Positions 10,061 to 22,099 of a DNA stretch of 64,000 nt are shown here, piece by piece. The notes beneath the pieces are model-generated. The model ran no database searches. It saw only the letters and a list, made by a program, of their open reading frames with translations, and was not told the origin of the DNA. The stretch's first letter is position 1, and each line of letters begins with the position of its first letter. The position numbers and the translations under genes are program-made. This DNA comes from Symsagittifera roscoffensis. Its lineage: Eukaryota; Xenacoelomorpha; Acoela; Convolutidae. The DNA is taken from NCBI RefSeq assembly GCF_963678635.1, contig NC_087066.1:21609996-21673995 (forward strand), in the 5' to 3' direction.

Positions 10061-10815
10061 TCAGTGTTTTGATTGGAATTTGAGCCGACGTTTCTGCTTC
10101 ATACTGTGTGACTCTACCACATGATTTTTGTATCGGTTTTGTGAATTGACTGTGCGCATTTCTCGATGTTGCTGTCGCAGTAGAAAGTCTTGTTTGCATT
10201 GTTCTTTCGTGAGGTCGGGGTTGATGTAAAAACTTGCATACCGAGTTAACATTCGAAGTTGTTTGGCTAATTTTAGTACCTTCCATTTCTCTTGCACGTC
10301 TCTCAATTTAACAATAAGGAGTCTTCATTCATTCTCGCTGGGATGGTTGCTAATTACGTTAGTACTTGGTCTGCAGCTGTACGTTGTTACTTAAGTCTCG
10401 TCTCCAAAATCTCGTGAGACTTGCTCTGTCGAACTTTCGGAGTTGCATTTTAGTGGTTTTTTATATAATCAGTTTTACCTACTGAGCCGACTGTTGTTTT
10501 TCTTCTGTTCTTATGGTTTCAAGAAGCACTGCTGCAAATGGATTAGCTATTTTAGCATGGCTAGGTTTTCCATTTGTTTTTTTTGCCAAACAATCGGACT
10601 TTTTCTTCTAATTTGCATATTGTGGCGACTGCACAAAACCCACATAAAAACGGATTTTTCAAAAAACCAACTTTGATTTTCATCCACACGTCTCCCCACA
10701 CACCACATCCTTTTTTGCATTCTATCTGTTGGTAATGCCTCTCTTCGTCAATATCAGCTGTTTTTTTTTTGCTTGCGTACCACAAAACCCGGAAACTATT
10801 CAATAAGTTTATCAC
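10061..10815 (-). pseudogene. Non-LTR ORF1 remnant
   Basis: The upstream part (10815 to 10561) has Cys pairs CKKGCGVW and FLCGFC with a trailing LEEKV, reminiscent of a PHD-like zinc finger found in ORF1 of some CR1 elements. Downstream (10306 to 10061) reads LKLAKQLRM and YINPDLTKEQ followed by a basic stretch, a block commonly seen near the end of such ORF1 proteins. Strongly decayed. The PHD-like reading is uncertain. Confidence 0.5.
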
Positions 10816-10880
10816 AATTATGCAAAATTTGCATGATCAAGACTTGTTTTTGCTTATCGCGGGAATTGAAAACGTAAGTT

Positions 10881-10912
10881 ATGAACGCTTTCTCACATTT
10901 GTGCATCATCGC
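10881..10912 (-). ncRNA. Degenerate hammerhead-like motif, PLE1 tail
   Basis: On the minus strand GCGATGATGCAC, a short loop, GTGAGAAAGCGTTC. It aligns with the better preserved motif at 13899-13934. The core is GATGA rather than CTGATGA, so activity is doubtful. Confidence 0.35.
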
Positions 10913-11099
10913 TCTTAGAATTGTTTTACGACATTGGCTATACCATATTATAAACTTCAACCAATCATCAGACCTAAATTTTTTAGACATTCTCTTAATT
11001 TTATCTTTAATTAAATTAAATTCAAATTTTCGATTTGTCTCAATTTTAAATTTTGAAACAAGTCAACTTTTTATTTTGAATTTATTCGTTTTCGGAACT

Positions 11100-11460
11100 A
11101 TAATTTGAGGGCCAACTTCATTTCTATGCTCCTGAACACATCGCGAGTGTTTATTCTGACTCTCTCATTCCAGATGTGAATTGCTTCTAATATCAGTGGC
11201 TTGAAGTTGGTGTTAGCTTCGTCTATAACCTCCCATGACATTCACGCTTCCTCGTGCCCTCATTTTCATACTGCCTTAGATGTTGTCCTACGGGGAATCC
11301 TCTTTTTGTTGTTCGTCAGTTCTAGTGGTTAGATATCAAACCATTCTGCCGAAATTAACTGGAGTCTATTCCACAACATCAAATGTTGTAAGCCATTTTT
11401 GATTCTAGTTCAGGCAAAAAAAGAAGATTTTGATGATGATGTTTTTAATTTACTTTCATG
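11100..11460 (-). pseudogene. PLE1 C-terminal end with GIY-YIG tail
   Basis: Only the last part is readable: LEAIHIWNERVRINTRDVF and RSIEMKLAL, corresponding to the end of the PLE GIY-YIG nuclease (compare RINTRDEFRSMKLTLSF at 48940-48990). The GIY and YIG strands themselves are not legible here. Confidence 0.6.
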
Positions 11461-11699
11461 GCCTAATCAAACTTGTGAATTTGTTCCGAGTTGAAGTGTT
11501 GCTAAAAAGCCAATGAATTGCGCCTTTTATTATGTTCCTTTTTAATGGACTGGAGCGCAGCTTCTTAAATCAAGAAATGTCCCTGTATCAGGCGGTTTTT
11601 GATACCATCCAAAGATTACGTTCTTACGTGTGTCCACGTTAAAGTTTATGTCAAGAAAGTCGAGTTATCTTTCTCGCTAGCCTTTTCTAAAGCTAACTA

Positions 11700-13230
11700 T
11701 AGGTTAGGATGCGATTGACTTGCAGCTATTTACAATTCGTATGAATCTCCTTTTACTGTTCTCACGATATCATCTGCCTGTCTCAGAAAGAGTTTTATTT
11801 CCTCTGAGTATTGGTTTTTTCTCTTAACTCACAGCAGGCCAAACAAAACCAAACAATTTTAACTGTATTTCTACAACAATCCATTTCTTGAAGCTTACCA
11901 CGTTTTTGATGGAACCAATTTAGACAGTTTTCTCTTTCAACACCTCTTTGTAACTTTTTTGTCATCATTCTGGACAGATGCTATTTAGATCTTAAATTGG
12001 CTGGCAAAAATTTGGGAATCTCTTGCCTCAAAACGGGTTCAAACACTTTCATCCACAAAATGTCCAGTATGTTCGCAAAAGAGGTTCCCATAGCCAAACC
12101 ATCCTACTTTGCGTACCACATATCATTGCACTTAATTTGTACACGACTTACAGCAAGATTTGGAAAGTATATCCTGCTCATTAAGTTTTCTGAGTGCAAT
12201 GTCAAGACCCTCTTTAAGTGGAACCTTAGCGTAAAAGTTTTTAACATCTAAAGAAATTATGTTCTCATCAGAGTTTACTTCAACCAGCTCTATAATCTCT
12301 CGTGCTTTTTGCGTATTTGTTTCTATGTTCGCTCCCTCAATTTTATCAAAAAATTCGGCCACTATTTTAATCAATTTCTCGTATGAAATTCCAGGCAAAG
12401 ATAGAACAGGACACAGTGGTATGTATGTCTTTATTGTACTTTTGCTAAACCGTACCAACAAGCCGGTTGACTCCCTGTTGACCTCAACTTGGCATATAGA
12501 TGTTCACTCATTTCATTGCTCTTTTTCAGACTCAACAGCTCTTTGTTATTATCTTTCTTAATTTTTAACACCACCGGGTCATCAGTGTTATTCATTGCTT
12601 CAAGTTAGTCTGAGTATAAAAGTTCTAGCAGTTTGATTTCAAATTGGTCTTTTTTTCTTGATACAAAACCCAAACCCTTTATCAAATGGTACTGCAGAAA
12701 GATAGTTTTTTTTGAGATATTTTCTAGCTTTTTCCACCCCTCTATCAGATAGTGTCTGTATCACTCGCTTTACGTAGGCTTTAGCCGCCACTTCAATCTC
12801 ACACAGCGACTCCCTTATTACGTTCTGATCTTTCAATTGGTATAAGAAACCCAAATCAGCCCGCCAAAAAATGATTTTTTTTTTGAATTTAGCTCAAACG
12901 AACCGGATGCTTGCGTCCCAGGGTTAAAATTTCGTGCACCAACCTTGGTAAATCAATGCCCTCTAAAGCTATTACTCATCTCTCACCTTCTTTGCCAAAC
13001 GGTCTATCTTGTCGCTCTGCGAGTTTTTTGATTTTGTTTTTGTGGGTTTCAACACTGTGCGTGAAATTTTTCTGTTCACATTTAAGATGAAATGCAAAAC
13101 TGACGGCCAAAATTTTTCATCAAATCCTCGCTGCACTACCATTCTCGTTTCCCCTATTTTGTCGCGAATGTTCTTCTTGTCAATTCTAGCTTTTTTCATT
13201 TCAGTTCTGAGTAGCTTTAGTTGAAAACAA
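11700..13230 (-). pseudogene. PLE1 reverse transcriptase
   Basis: Minus-strand blocks: a basic N-terminal part ending DRLAKKVRDE (12972), ESLCEIEVAAKAYVKR, KKNYLSAVPFDKGFGF (12700), then PLCPVLSLPGISYEKL, FFDKIEGANIETNT and ISLDVKNFYAKVPL (12420-12200), and near 11770 RQADDIVRTVKGD. These are PLE-type RT motifs; the last is motif C with YxDD changed to QADD but both Asp kept. The usual linker motif before PLRPVLS is degenerate (LLVRFSKSTIK). Inactive as read. Confidence 0.8.
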
Positions 13231-13898
13231 TGAACCACTTGGTCCGAAAAAACTAGGAGGTACTTGGTCACGGGAATGGCCAAAACGCCCATTCGTCTCA
13301 GCGCTTCCTCGATGTCGGACCAGCCCTTCCTCCTACAAAACACTATCGCTCTGATTCGTGTACTTCTCATCTTTAGAAAAATCTTCTGGAGTGGTGGGTC
13401 GATAATTATTTGATCTATGGCAACTAATTGAAATAGAAATGATGTCGTGCCACACCACAATGTCTTCTATTGAATGCAGGGGATCCTTGTCTAGTACCAC
13501 TTTCAAATTTTTCACCCTGTTGTTTCTGTTGGGATTGAGTCGTCACGGAAATTGAGAAAACTTTTTTTTCTTCCGATTCCAGATCATTTAAAGTACGGTG
13601 TAGCGAACTTGCGGCAACTATGTAAACCATTTTGGCTTTTACATTATAAAACAGTACCCTAAAATTGAGAGACACACAAAAAAAGAAAAAAATATTCGAT
13701 AAAATATGAATATTTAATTTGAAAACTGTACATTTCTATATACAATTTTACAACAATTTTTTGTACACTTCTCTCTACACATTTTACTGGTTCCTGATTT
13801 AAGTTTAAAAAAACTTAAAAATTTACAAAGCTAGCTCAGCGCTACTGGTTTTTTTTACAAAATTTACAGAACGAGATAGAGGGAAAATAAAAATGGAT

Positions 13899-13934
13899 AT
13901 TACGAACGTTTTCGCATATTTCTGCATCATCAGG
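13899..13934 (-). ncRNA. Hammerhead-like ribozyme motif, unit A
   Basis: Minus strand: CCTGATGA, then TGCAGAAATATGC (GCA/TGC stem), GAAAA, CGTTCG. This is the CUGANGA ... GAAA core with a short stem II, as described for hammerhead ribozymes carried by Penelope-like elements. Flanking stem I pairing is not obvious. Cleavage activity is not shown by sequence alone. Confidence 0.5.
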
Positions 13935-14242
13935 TTTGAAAGTATAACAACTTTATAAAATGATCATTGATCTTTAAAAAATCTTAAGATGTTGGCTGTA
14001 CAAATAGTGAAAGTTCAACCAATCTGAAGTTTGCAAATTTGAGTTTATCGACAAAAGTACATCATGATTATATCATCAGACTTATGTTTCTGAGACATTC
14101 TCTAAATTTTATCTTTTACTTTAATTAAATATAAACTGTTTTTTCAATTTGTCTTGTTTTTTCATTTCGAAACCTGTCTTTTTTTCATTTCCAAGTTTAT
14201 TTGTTTTTGTATTAGCCGAAAGTTTGCTTTCGGAAGTATAGC

Positions 14243-15111
14243 TTAAAGGAGAGTTCCTTGTTCCTGAAACCATCGCGCGTTCTTCTTCGTGTGAGTTCTG
14301 ATATTTCTCGTCGTTATTTTACTTTTCGCAGATCCTGTAACTCGCCTCGAAGCATTTTTGCTAGACGTTCGCTGAGGAACTGAATGAAACATTTTGGGCA
14401 ATGAAAGATGAAATGTTCTAAAGTTTTTGGAAAAATAATGAAAAAATGGGAGTATAGAGACGTGTTCTATGCTCATCGTCCAAAGTTTTTGTTTCTGTTC
14501 CTGCTGGCAAATAACATTTTCATGGAACTGAAACTCTGTTTTTGCAACATCTCAGCGAATCAACTGTTTTTGGAGTAATATCAATGAGTAAATAATTAGA
14601 AGGAATAGATGTTGCATCATGATACCACTCTTTCAGTTGAGATCCTAGACCTAGTTCTTGACTTAGTGTATTGATTTGTAAAACATCTCTCGGTGACTTG
14701 AAGATGACTTTGTGTATATTTTGTAACTCTACATCTCTTCCGAAATTGATTTGTTGAAACAAATTCATCTTAGTATAAAATTCAATCAGTCCCTTGTGTC
14801 TTCCAGCTGTAGCGATTTTTACAAACTGCTTAGTTTTAAAAATTTCTTCACATGAGTCATCAAATACTTACAGGTTGATAATGTTGATAAAATTAGAAAA
14901 TTAGAAAATTTTTATCAAATTTGGGTTGACAGGTACAATTTTTTATCCTCTCAAAATAGGATGCAAATTTCCACATCCACTTCCACCAACTAGCGAAACA
15001 AAAACTCTTTCTTTGTTAGAAAATATTTTAATCATAGCTTTGGAGAAGGTAAAATATAACCGACTGTATTTGATAAAATTGCTACCCAAACTGTTGTTTC
15101 TTCACTTGTAG
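14243..15111 (-). pseudogene. Polinton-type P-loop ATPase fragment, unit A
   Basis: Minus strand: FVSLVGGSGCGN (about 15000; P-loop-like, with the GK of Walker A spoilt by a frameshift), then NFYQHYQPVS, VFDDSCEEI, VELQNIHKVIFKSPRDVLQI, LGLGSQLKEWYHDATSIP, LLIDITPKTVDSLR, and a Pro/Ser-rich basic tail to 14243. The succession P-loop, FYQH, FDDS (Walker B-like) and FKSPRD is that of an ATPase family that accompanies family B DNA polymerases of Polinton/Maverick-like elements in invertebrate genomes. In the family it is thought to act in packaging. Broken by at least three frameshifts. Confidence 0.55.
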
Positions 15112-15399
15112 TAGATAACATAATTCGAACGATTGCCCATGCTAGTATTAAAACTATGACAAACAATTGGCATAGAAAAACTAAAAGAGATCTGTTATAA
15201 GTATGTTGAAGTAAACTTCCATGAGTTTCTGTTCATGATTCTCACCATCAAAATTAAAAATTCCTAAATTCAATTGCTTGTCACTTTCATCACGCATCTC
15301 AACGTTTGAACGAAAAATTGATAAGGGTTATTAATTAAATTTGAAGAACACAAGATAATTCAAAGTGATTTATATGATTTAAAATTTAGTTAGAAAACG

Positions 15400-15645
15400 G
15401 TCAAGTCCAGGTTCCTTATGGAAATGCATTTCTTTCTGGACAGTGAAGAGTTTTGCATGACAACCTGGGTAGTTGATACACCTCCAATCTGCTCCTCATC
15501 TTTAAAAATTAATTTTTGAAACTTGGGGCGTGCGTAGTCAACCTTGTTTACAATCTTTGTTTACAATCGTTGTTTCCAAAATTTCTGACAGATTTTTCAC
15601 ATTTTTCCTAACCTTTTGCAAAAAAACTTCGTTGCTGGACATTTT
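15400..15645 (-). pseudogene. Cys/His segment upstream of ATPase, unit A
   Basis: Minus strand: FLQKVRKNVKNLSEILETK, then ARPKFQKLIF and a short N-Y-P-x-CHAKLFTVQKEMHFHKEPG block. Better preserved in B and C. It could be a small zinc-binding N-terminal domain of the ATPase gene or a separate gene. No family named. Confidence 0.4.
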
Positions 15646-16691
15646 AATTTTTTGAAAATTTTTTTCAGCCCAGTATACTTTTCATAACCACTGCTTCAAT
15701 TGATTCTATGAAGATGTACACCAAGCAGATTGAGATGTTGCTTTGATGTTTTGTGAGGAAGAAAAGAATATCCCACAGTTTGTACATTTTTATTAACTCT
15801 TAACTTTTTTGTTTTCAATACAACACCATCCCAAATAATCAGACTGATGATATTAATTGTTTTCGCTGAAGTTTTAGGGTAAAATAACTAACAATCGAAC
15901 AATGCATATAATTTTTAGCCAAAAGTTTATATATATATACACAGAAACTCAATCCAGTCACGAGGCCAAGAAAACAAAAAATAGAAAGTCTAGTTAAAGT
16001 TTAACAAAAATCAGGTTCCTTATGCGCAGTAGACGTCACAGTCATCGTAATTTGTAAAAAAAAATATTCCATAAAAGAAATTCCGTATCCAGTTAGAACC
16101 CAAAAGTAAATGTACAGGTACAAAGAAGGTAATTTGATGAACAGCACTGCTTAATTAAATCAAAATTTCTGAAAGTTTCATTCAATTTCCGAATATTCAT
16201 TTTCTACAGTGGTTTCGTCAATTTTGATACAATTTTTTCAAATGTTTTTACATAAGACAAATCGGGGGGATAAAATCAACCACTTAATCATACTCTTCTT
16301 TTTCTAGCTCAATTATTGATTGTTTTTCAAATTTTTTTCCTACAATATTCTATAGGATCTTTGTAAAATCTCTGAACAACAGCTTAGAAAATTTTACATC
16401 TTCCTTCGTGCAAAGTCCAATCAAATAGCGAATTTTGTGATTGTGTATCTAAATCATGCAATGTTAATAAAGATGAGATTCTAAACTGTTAGCGAAAGTT
16501 TCTGAAATTTTACTTGTAAAACTATATGAAAGATTCCCATTTATTTTTGAAGCTCTAAAACAAGTTTTTATTTTGAAGCTTACCAAAAAAATGTTCCAAC
16601 TCATACTGCTCAGCTCAAAGAATTTCTAAGAAAGTTTTTGGAGAAGATGAAGATTTGAAATACATGACTATAATAACATCACTCAACAACA

Positions 16692-16955
16692 CTACTGAAC
16701 ATTGCAGTTCTCAACAAACATAAACTCTCCCAAGACTTGGGCGAGTTCACTGATTTCGCATAAAATGAAGTTGACATAGGTAACTTGCTCCAAGACTTCG
16801 TTCTCCTTAGCAGTGAAGAGTCGAATGTTAATGAAGGGTGGCTTTTTCACACCGTACTTCTTGGTTGTCACACACACCCTTTTCTTCTTGTATGTTGCTA
16901 AGTCATACACCACATGACAGTTTGCATTGATTAACAGTACTCCATATTTCGCCAT
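16692..16955 (-). CDS. Unrecognised conserved ORF, unit A
   Basis: 87 codons: begins MAKYGVLLINANCHVVYDLA, then KKPPFINIRLFTAKENEVLE and ends FMFVENCNVQ. Nearly the same protein is encoded at 24499-24810, where the N-terminus differs (LDSFLYWRPYSDKYSTMEQE). Substitutions between the copies are mostly conservative, suggesting a formerly functional Polinton gene. No domain recognised. Confidence 0.45.
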   Translation of the reverse strand: MAKYGVLLINANCHVVYDLATYKKKRVCVTTKKYGVKKPPFINIRLFTAKENEVLEQVTYVNFILCEISELAQVLGEFMFVENCNVQ

Positions 16956-17019
16956 ATAGACTGGCTAGAATTTTTCGATTTGTCCCGAGTCATTTTTCTC
17001 TAGTAATTGGAAGCAAGGT

Positions 17020-17295
17020 TCAAAGTAAGTTTTTCCGTTGTAGCGTTTTTAGGACCAGGAAAATCAATTCCTTTTTGATTTTTAGCAATTTCAATATAGT
17101 TGGGAAAGGATAATTTTTCGCGAATACATTTTTGATTTCAGAGTCAGAGCCACCTATCAATAATAGATATTTCGAAAAAATGATATTTGAGAAAACATAG
17201 AAAAAAGGAATTGTAGGTGACTCATGGAAAACTCCAACTAATGTATTATTACCTTCTAAGGAATAGTGAGTAGGTGATGGTCCAAGTATGGACAT
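17020..17295 (-). pseudogene. Unrecognised ORF, unit A
   Basis: 91 codons, start MSILGPSPTHYSLEGNN. The sequence is also present in unit C (25205 to about 24930) but interrupted there. Hydrophobic stretch FFYVFSNIIFSKYLLLI. It may be a broken piece of the gene that continues into the preceding ORF. Confidence 0.25.
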
Positions 17296-18074
17296 TGGGT
17301 GGGTGATAAAAAACTATATAAGCAATTCATTATAGATATTAAAAACCATTTTCATCAAAAAATTGGTGATGTTATCTGCTATGCGTCAAACATATACCCC
17401 TTTTTAATCGAAATACAATTCAAAATCTCTTTTATCTCTGTCTCATAAAACTTTTATGAAAAATTCATTGTCATTAAAGACTACTGTGTATCTAAACATT
17501 CATCACTCTACCCAGTGAAAAATTAATCGAATCATTTTAATCGAATCAATCAAATTTTGCATAGATTAGATAATTATCAATTCACTTATCAACTTGTCGA
17601 CTGTATGTATACTTTATCCAAGTACAGATTTTTTCCAATATTGTTTCACCAAGTGGTGAACTGTTCTATCAACTGAATCGTGCAATCCAACCCAACTTCA
17701 AACGTAGGATAGCGGAAAAACTACTTAGCGTTCTCAGCTCTGACCAGCAGCTTGCGTCTACCCAGACTCTTGGATCAACTTTTTCGAAAGGATTCGAAAA
17801 TATTATAGTTCAAGGTATGAGTCTGATTTGTGAAAATTTTCCATTGTTTCCTTGATGGTTGTGGTTCTGTAAACAGTGAGCGTGTCACTTTTTCTAACAA
17901 TAATTGAAGATTTGTTCAAAAAAATGTTGTCAAAATTGGTTTGATTCCAACTTTAATGCGCGCAAAAATTTACTCAGAGTTTGTTTGTAAGATGCAAGTT
18001 TTTATTTGATTGTTTCAACAAGTTTGCAAAAATTTAAAACTTTTCTACACGATGCAACAATTGTTTTGCCTTTT

Positions 18075-18763
18075 CTTAACAAGCGAAAACTTTCATGAAA
18101 TTTTTTTTGTAGGGATGCAAGTTTTTTCGTGTTTTTTAAAAAACATATGGAAAAACGAAGATTCTTTTGTCTTCTCAAAAACTTCTCGAAAACATATGCA
18201 AAAACGCAAAACTATTTTCTGAAAAACTTGTTTAAAAATTGCTATAAAATTTTCTTTATTCAAAACTTTGAGTGCTTTTCCCTATCCTAATACATTGTTT
18301 TTCTGTTGTTTTGTATCAACATACATGTAAAAAATGGATGAATGATTTAGAACAAAGAAATTCATAATTTTTTTTTCTGAACAGTGCAAGAAAATCTTTT
18401 TACAATTTTCTTTAAAAAGCAAAAACTGTCAGCTTTCTTTTAAGAAAACTTTCAAAAAAAGTTGTGTCCAAAATTCTACTTTTTTTTTATTCTTTAGCAT
18501 GCGTTATGAAAAATTTCGCAATGTGCAAAATCTTAGTACAGTTTTTTACATGTGTGCAAAAACTGTAATAATTTTTTTCATCATGTGTGCAAAAAATTGT
18601 AAAACTATTAGATGCAGAAAAACTTAAGTTACAAAACGCAAGACAACAACCAGAAATATTTACAATTGAAAGAGCCGTGGACCAGCTGAAGAATTTTGCA
18701 AGTTCTCAATGAAGCACAAAGCCGGTCTTGCCTCTATAGCGGGTGTTGGTCTTGATGATTCGG
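18075..18763. other. AT-rich unique spacer between units A and B
   Basis: Not shared with unit C. Very AT-rich with the word GCAAAAA or its complement recurring about a dozen times (for example 18195, 18538, 18556, 18588). No gene supported. A short stretch at 18670-18720 (ERAVDQLKNFASSQ) has coding-like composition but no recognised relative. Confidence 0.5.
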
Positions 18764-18789
18764 TGACTGGAGATAGAGGGAAAATGGAT

Positions 18790-18825
18790 ATTACGAACGT
18801 TTTCGCATATTTCTGCATCATCAGG
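18790..18825 (-). ncRNA. Hammerhead-like ribozyme motif, unit B
   Basis: Identical to the motif of unit A: CCTGATGA, GCA/TGC stem II, GAAAA, CGTTCG on the minus strand. Confidence 0.5.
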
Positions 18826-19133
18826 TTTGAAAGTATAACAACTTTATAAAATGATCATTGATCTTTAAAAAATATTAAGACGTTGGCTGTACAAATAGTG
18901 AAAGTTCAACCAATCTGAAGTTTGCAAATTTGAATTTCTCGACAAAACTACATCATGATTATATCATCAGACTTATGTTTCTGAGACATTCTCTAAATTT
19001 TATCTTTTACTTCAATTAAATATAAATTGTTTTTTCAATTTGTCTTGTTTTTTCATTTCGAAACCTGTCTTTTTTTCATTTCCAAGTTTATTTGTTTTTG
19101 TATTAGCCGAAAGTTTGCTTTCGGAAGTATAGC

Positions 19134-20004
19134 TTAAAGGAGAGTTCCTTGTTCCTGAAACCATCGCGCGTTCTTCTTCGTGTGAGTTCTGATATTTCTC
19201 GTCGTTATTTTACTTTTCGCAGATCCTGTAGCTCGCCTCGAAGCATTTTTGCTAGACGTTCGCTGAGGAACTGAATGAAACATTTTGGGCAATGGAGGAT
19301 GAAATGTTCTAAAATTTTTGGAAAAATAATGAAAAAATGGGAGTATAGGGACGTGTTCTATGCTCATCGTCCAAAATTTTTGTTTCTGTTCCTGCTGGCA
19401 AATAACACTTTCATGGAACTGAAACTCTGTTTTTGCAATATCTCAGCGAATCAACTGTTTTTGGAGTAATATCAATGAGTAAATAATTAGAAGGAATAGA
19501 TGTTGCATCATGATACCACTCTTTGAGTTGAGATCCTCCTAGACCTAGTTCTTGACTTAGTGTATTGATTTATAAAACATCTCTCGGTGACTTGAAGATG
19601 CCTATGTGTATATTTTGTAACTCTACGTCTCCTCCGAAATTGATTTGTTGAAACAAATTCATCTTAGTATATAATTCAATCAGTCACTTGTGTCTTCCAG
19701 CTGTAGCGATTTTTACAAACTGCTTAGTTTTAAAAATTTCTTCAAATGAGTCATCAAATACTTACAGGTTGATAATGTTGATAAAAATAGAAAATTAGAA
19801 AATTTTATGAAATTTGGATTGACATGTACAACTTTTTATCCTATCAAAATAGAATGCAAATTTCCACATCCACTTCCACCAACTAGCGAAACAAAAACTC
19901 CTTCTGTGTTAGAAATTATTTTATTCATAGCTTTGGAGAAGGTAAAATGTAACCGACTGTATTTGATAAAAATGCTACCCAAACTGTTGTTTCTTCACAT
20001 TTAG
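19134..20004 (-). pseudogene. Polinton-type ATPase fragment, unit B
   Basis: Same succession as unit A (P-loop-like GGSGCGN near 19880, FDDS block, LGLG-x-QLKEWYHDA, basic tail). A 3-base insertion near 19534 and a stop near 19570 distinguish it. The basic tail (19367 to 19134) is open over 77 codons: SVPQRTSSKNASRRATGS. Confidence 0.5.
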
Positions 20005-20278
20005 TAGATAACATAATTCGAACGATTGCCCATGCTAGTATTAAAACTATGACAAACAATTGGCATAGAAAAACTAAAAGATATCTGTTATAAGTATTTT
20101 GAAATAAACTTCCATGAGTTTCTGTTCATGATTCTCACCATCAAAATTAAAAATTCCTAAATTTAATTGCTTGTCACTTTCATCACCCATCTCAACGTTG
20201 GAACGAAAAATTGATAAGGATTATTAATTAAATTTGAAGAACACAAGATAATTCAAAGTGATTTATATGATTTAAAAT

Positions 20279-20500
20279 TTAGTTAAAAAACATCAAGTCC
20301 AGGTTCCTTATGCAAATGCATTTCATTCTGCACAGTGAAGAGTTTTGCATGACAAACTGGGTAGTTGCTACACCTCCAATCTGTTCCTCATCTTCAAAAA
20401 TTAATTTTTGAAACTTGGGGCGTGCGTAGTCAACCAAGTTTACAATCTTTGTTTCCAAAATTTCTGACAGACTTTTCACATTTTTTCTAACCTTTTGCAA
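20279..20500 (-). pseudogene. Cys/His segment, unit B
   Basis: Open for 73 codons, start MQKVRKNVKSLSEI, ARPKFQKLIFEDEEQIGG; the C-H-A-K-L-F block lies in an adjacent frame. Homologous to 15400-15645 and 23226-23447. Confidence 0.4.
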
Positions 20501-21753
20501 AAAACTTCGTTGCTGGACATTTTAATTTTTTCCAGCCCAGTATACTTCTCATAACCACTGCTTTAATTGATTCTATGAATATGTACACCAAGCAGATTGA
20601 GACGTTGCTTTGATTTTTTGTGAGGAAGAAAAGAAAATCCCACAGTTTGTACAATTTTATAAACTCTTAACTCTTTTGTTTTCAATAAAACAACATCCCA
20701 AATAATCAGACTGATGATATTAATTATTTTCGCTGACGTTTTAGGGTAAAATAACTAACAATCGAACAATGCATATAATTTTTTGCCAAAAGTTTATATA
20801 TATACACAGAAACTCAATCCAGTCACGAGGCCAAGAAAACAAAAAATAGAAAGTCTAATTAAAGTTTAACAAAAATCAGGTTCCTTACGCGCAGTAGACG
20901 TCACAGTCTTCGTAATTTGTAAAAAAAAATATTCCATAAAAAAAATTCCGTATCCAGTTAGAACCCAAAAGTAAATGTACAGGTACAAAGAAGGTAATTT
21001 CATGAACAGCACTGCTTAATTAAATCAAAATTTCTGAAAGTTTCATTCAATTTCCGAATATTCATTTTCTACAGTGGTTTCGTCAATTTTGATACAATTT
21101 TTTCAAATGTTTCTACATAAGACAAATTGGGGGGATAAAATCAACCACTTAATCATACTCTTCTTTTTCTAGCTCAATTATTGATTGTTTTTCAAATTTT
21201 TTTCCTACAATATTCTATAGGATTTTTGTAAAATCTCTGAACAACAGCTTAGAAAGTTTTACGTCTTCCTTCGTGCAAAGTCCAATCAAATAGCGAATTT
21301 TGTGATTGTGTATCTAAATCATGCAATGTTACTAAAGATGAGATTCTAAACTGTTAGCAAAAATTTCTGGTTCTGTTGGGTTGAGAGATAGTCCCGGAAC
21401 AGTCGTCACGGAAATTGAGAAGACCTTTTTTTCTTACGATTCCAGATCATTTAAAGTACGGTGTAGCGAACTTGCGGCAACTATGTAAAACATTTAGGCT
21501 TTTACATTATAAAACAGTACCCTAAAATTGAGAGACACAAAAAAAAAGAAAAAAATATTCGATAAAATATGAATATTTAATTTGAAAACTGTACATTTCT
21601 ATATTCAATTTTACAATAATTTTTTGTACACTTCTCTCTAAACATTTTACTGGTTCTTGGTTTAAGTAAAAACCAACTTAAAAATTTAAACAGCTAGCTC
21701 AGCAATACTGGTTTTTTACAAAATTTACAGAACGAGATAGAGGGAAAATGGAT

Positions 21754-21789
21754 ATTACGAACGTTTTCGCATATTTCTGCATCATCAGG
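21754..21789 (-). ncRNA. Hammerhead-like ribozyme motif, unit C
   Basis: Same motif as in A and B, minus strand. Confidence 0.5.
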
Positions 21790-22099
21790 TTTGAAAGTAT
21801 AACAACTTTATAAAATGATCATTGATCTTTAAAAAATATTAAGACGTTGGCTGTACAAATAGTGAAAATTCAACCAATCTGAAGTTTGCAAATTTGAATT
21901 TCTCGACAAAACTACATCATGATTATATCATCAGACTTATGTTTCTGAGACATTCTCTAAATTTTATCTTTTACTTTAATTAAATATAAACTGTTTTTTC
22001 AATTTGTCTTGTTTTTTCATTTCGAAACCTGTCTTTTTTTTCATTTCCAAGTTTATTTGTTTTTGTATTAGCCGAAAGTTTGCTTTCGGAAGTATAGCT

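Larger units (their letters stand above)
8168..10815 (-). mobile_element. CR1/Jockey-like non-LTR retrotransposon, broken
   Basis: Read on the minus strand from about 10815 to 8168 the pieces come in the order ORF1 end, AP-type endonuclease, spacer, reverse transcriptase, as in CR1/Jockey-type elements. The 3' end is lost in the N gap. Many frameshifts; no intact frame. It mobilises by target-primed reverse transcription in the known family. Confidence 0.75.
10816..13470 (-). mobile_element. Penelope-like element 1
   Basis: A PLE in reverse orientation with N-terminal region, RT and GIY-YIG tail in order and a 3' tail running to about 10860. The 3' tail (11100 down to 10860) is homologous to the tails of the three repeats at 13.9, 18.8 and 21.75 kb. 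Boundaries are approximate. Broken by numerous frameshifts and stops. Confidence 0.75.
13471..18074 (-). repeat. Large repeat unit A (Polinton-like fragment)
   Basis: About 4.55 kb (shared part about 13524-18074) closely repeated at 21372-25975 (unit C) and in part at 18764-21371 (unit B). Genes read on the minus strand. It holds a 3' PLE-like tail with a hammerhead-like motif, an ATPase tail, a Cys/His-rich segment and two unrecognised ORFs. Confidence 0.75.
18764..21371 (-). repeat. Large repeat unit B (truncated)
   Basis: About 2.6 kb matching the tail-side part of units A and C. It breaks off within the shared sequence at 21371 (after GTTAGCAAAAATTTCTGG) and is followed directly by the left end of unit C, so B and C are in direct tandem. 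Confidence 0.75.

Noticed and set aside
14243-14476. 77-codon frame as the C-terminus of a PLE nuclease
   Set aside because: A neighbouring frame does read RTRDGFRNKELSF, PLE-like, but the open frame itself fits the basic tail of the Polinton ATPase. The PLE relation is restricted to the noncoding tail and perhaps the last few codons.
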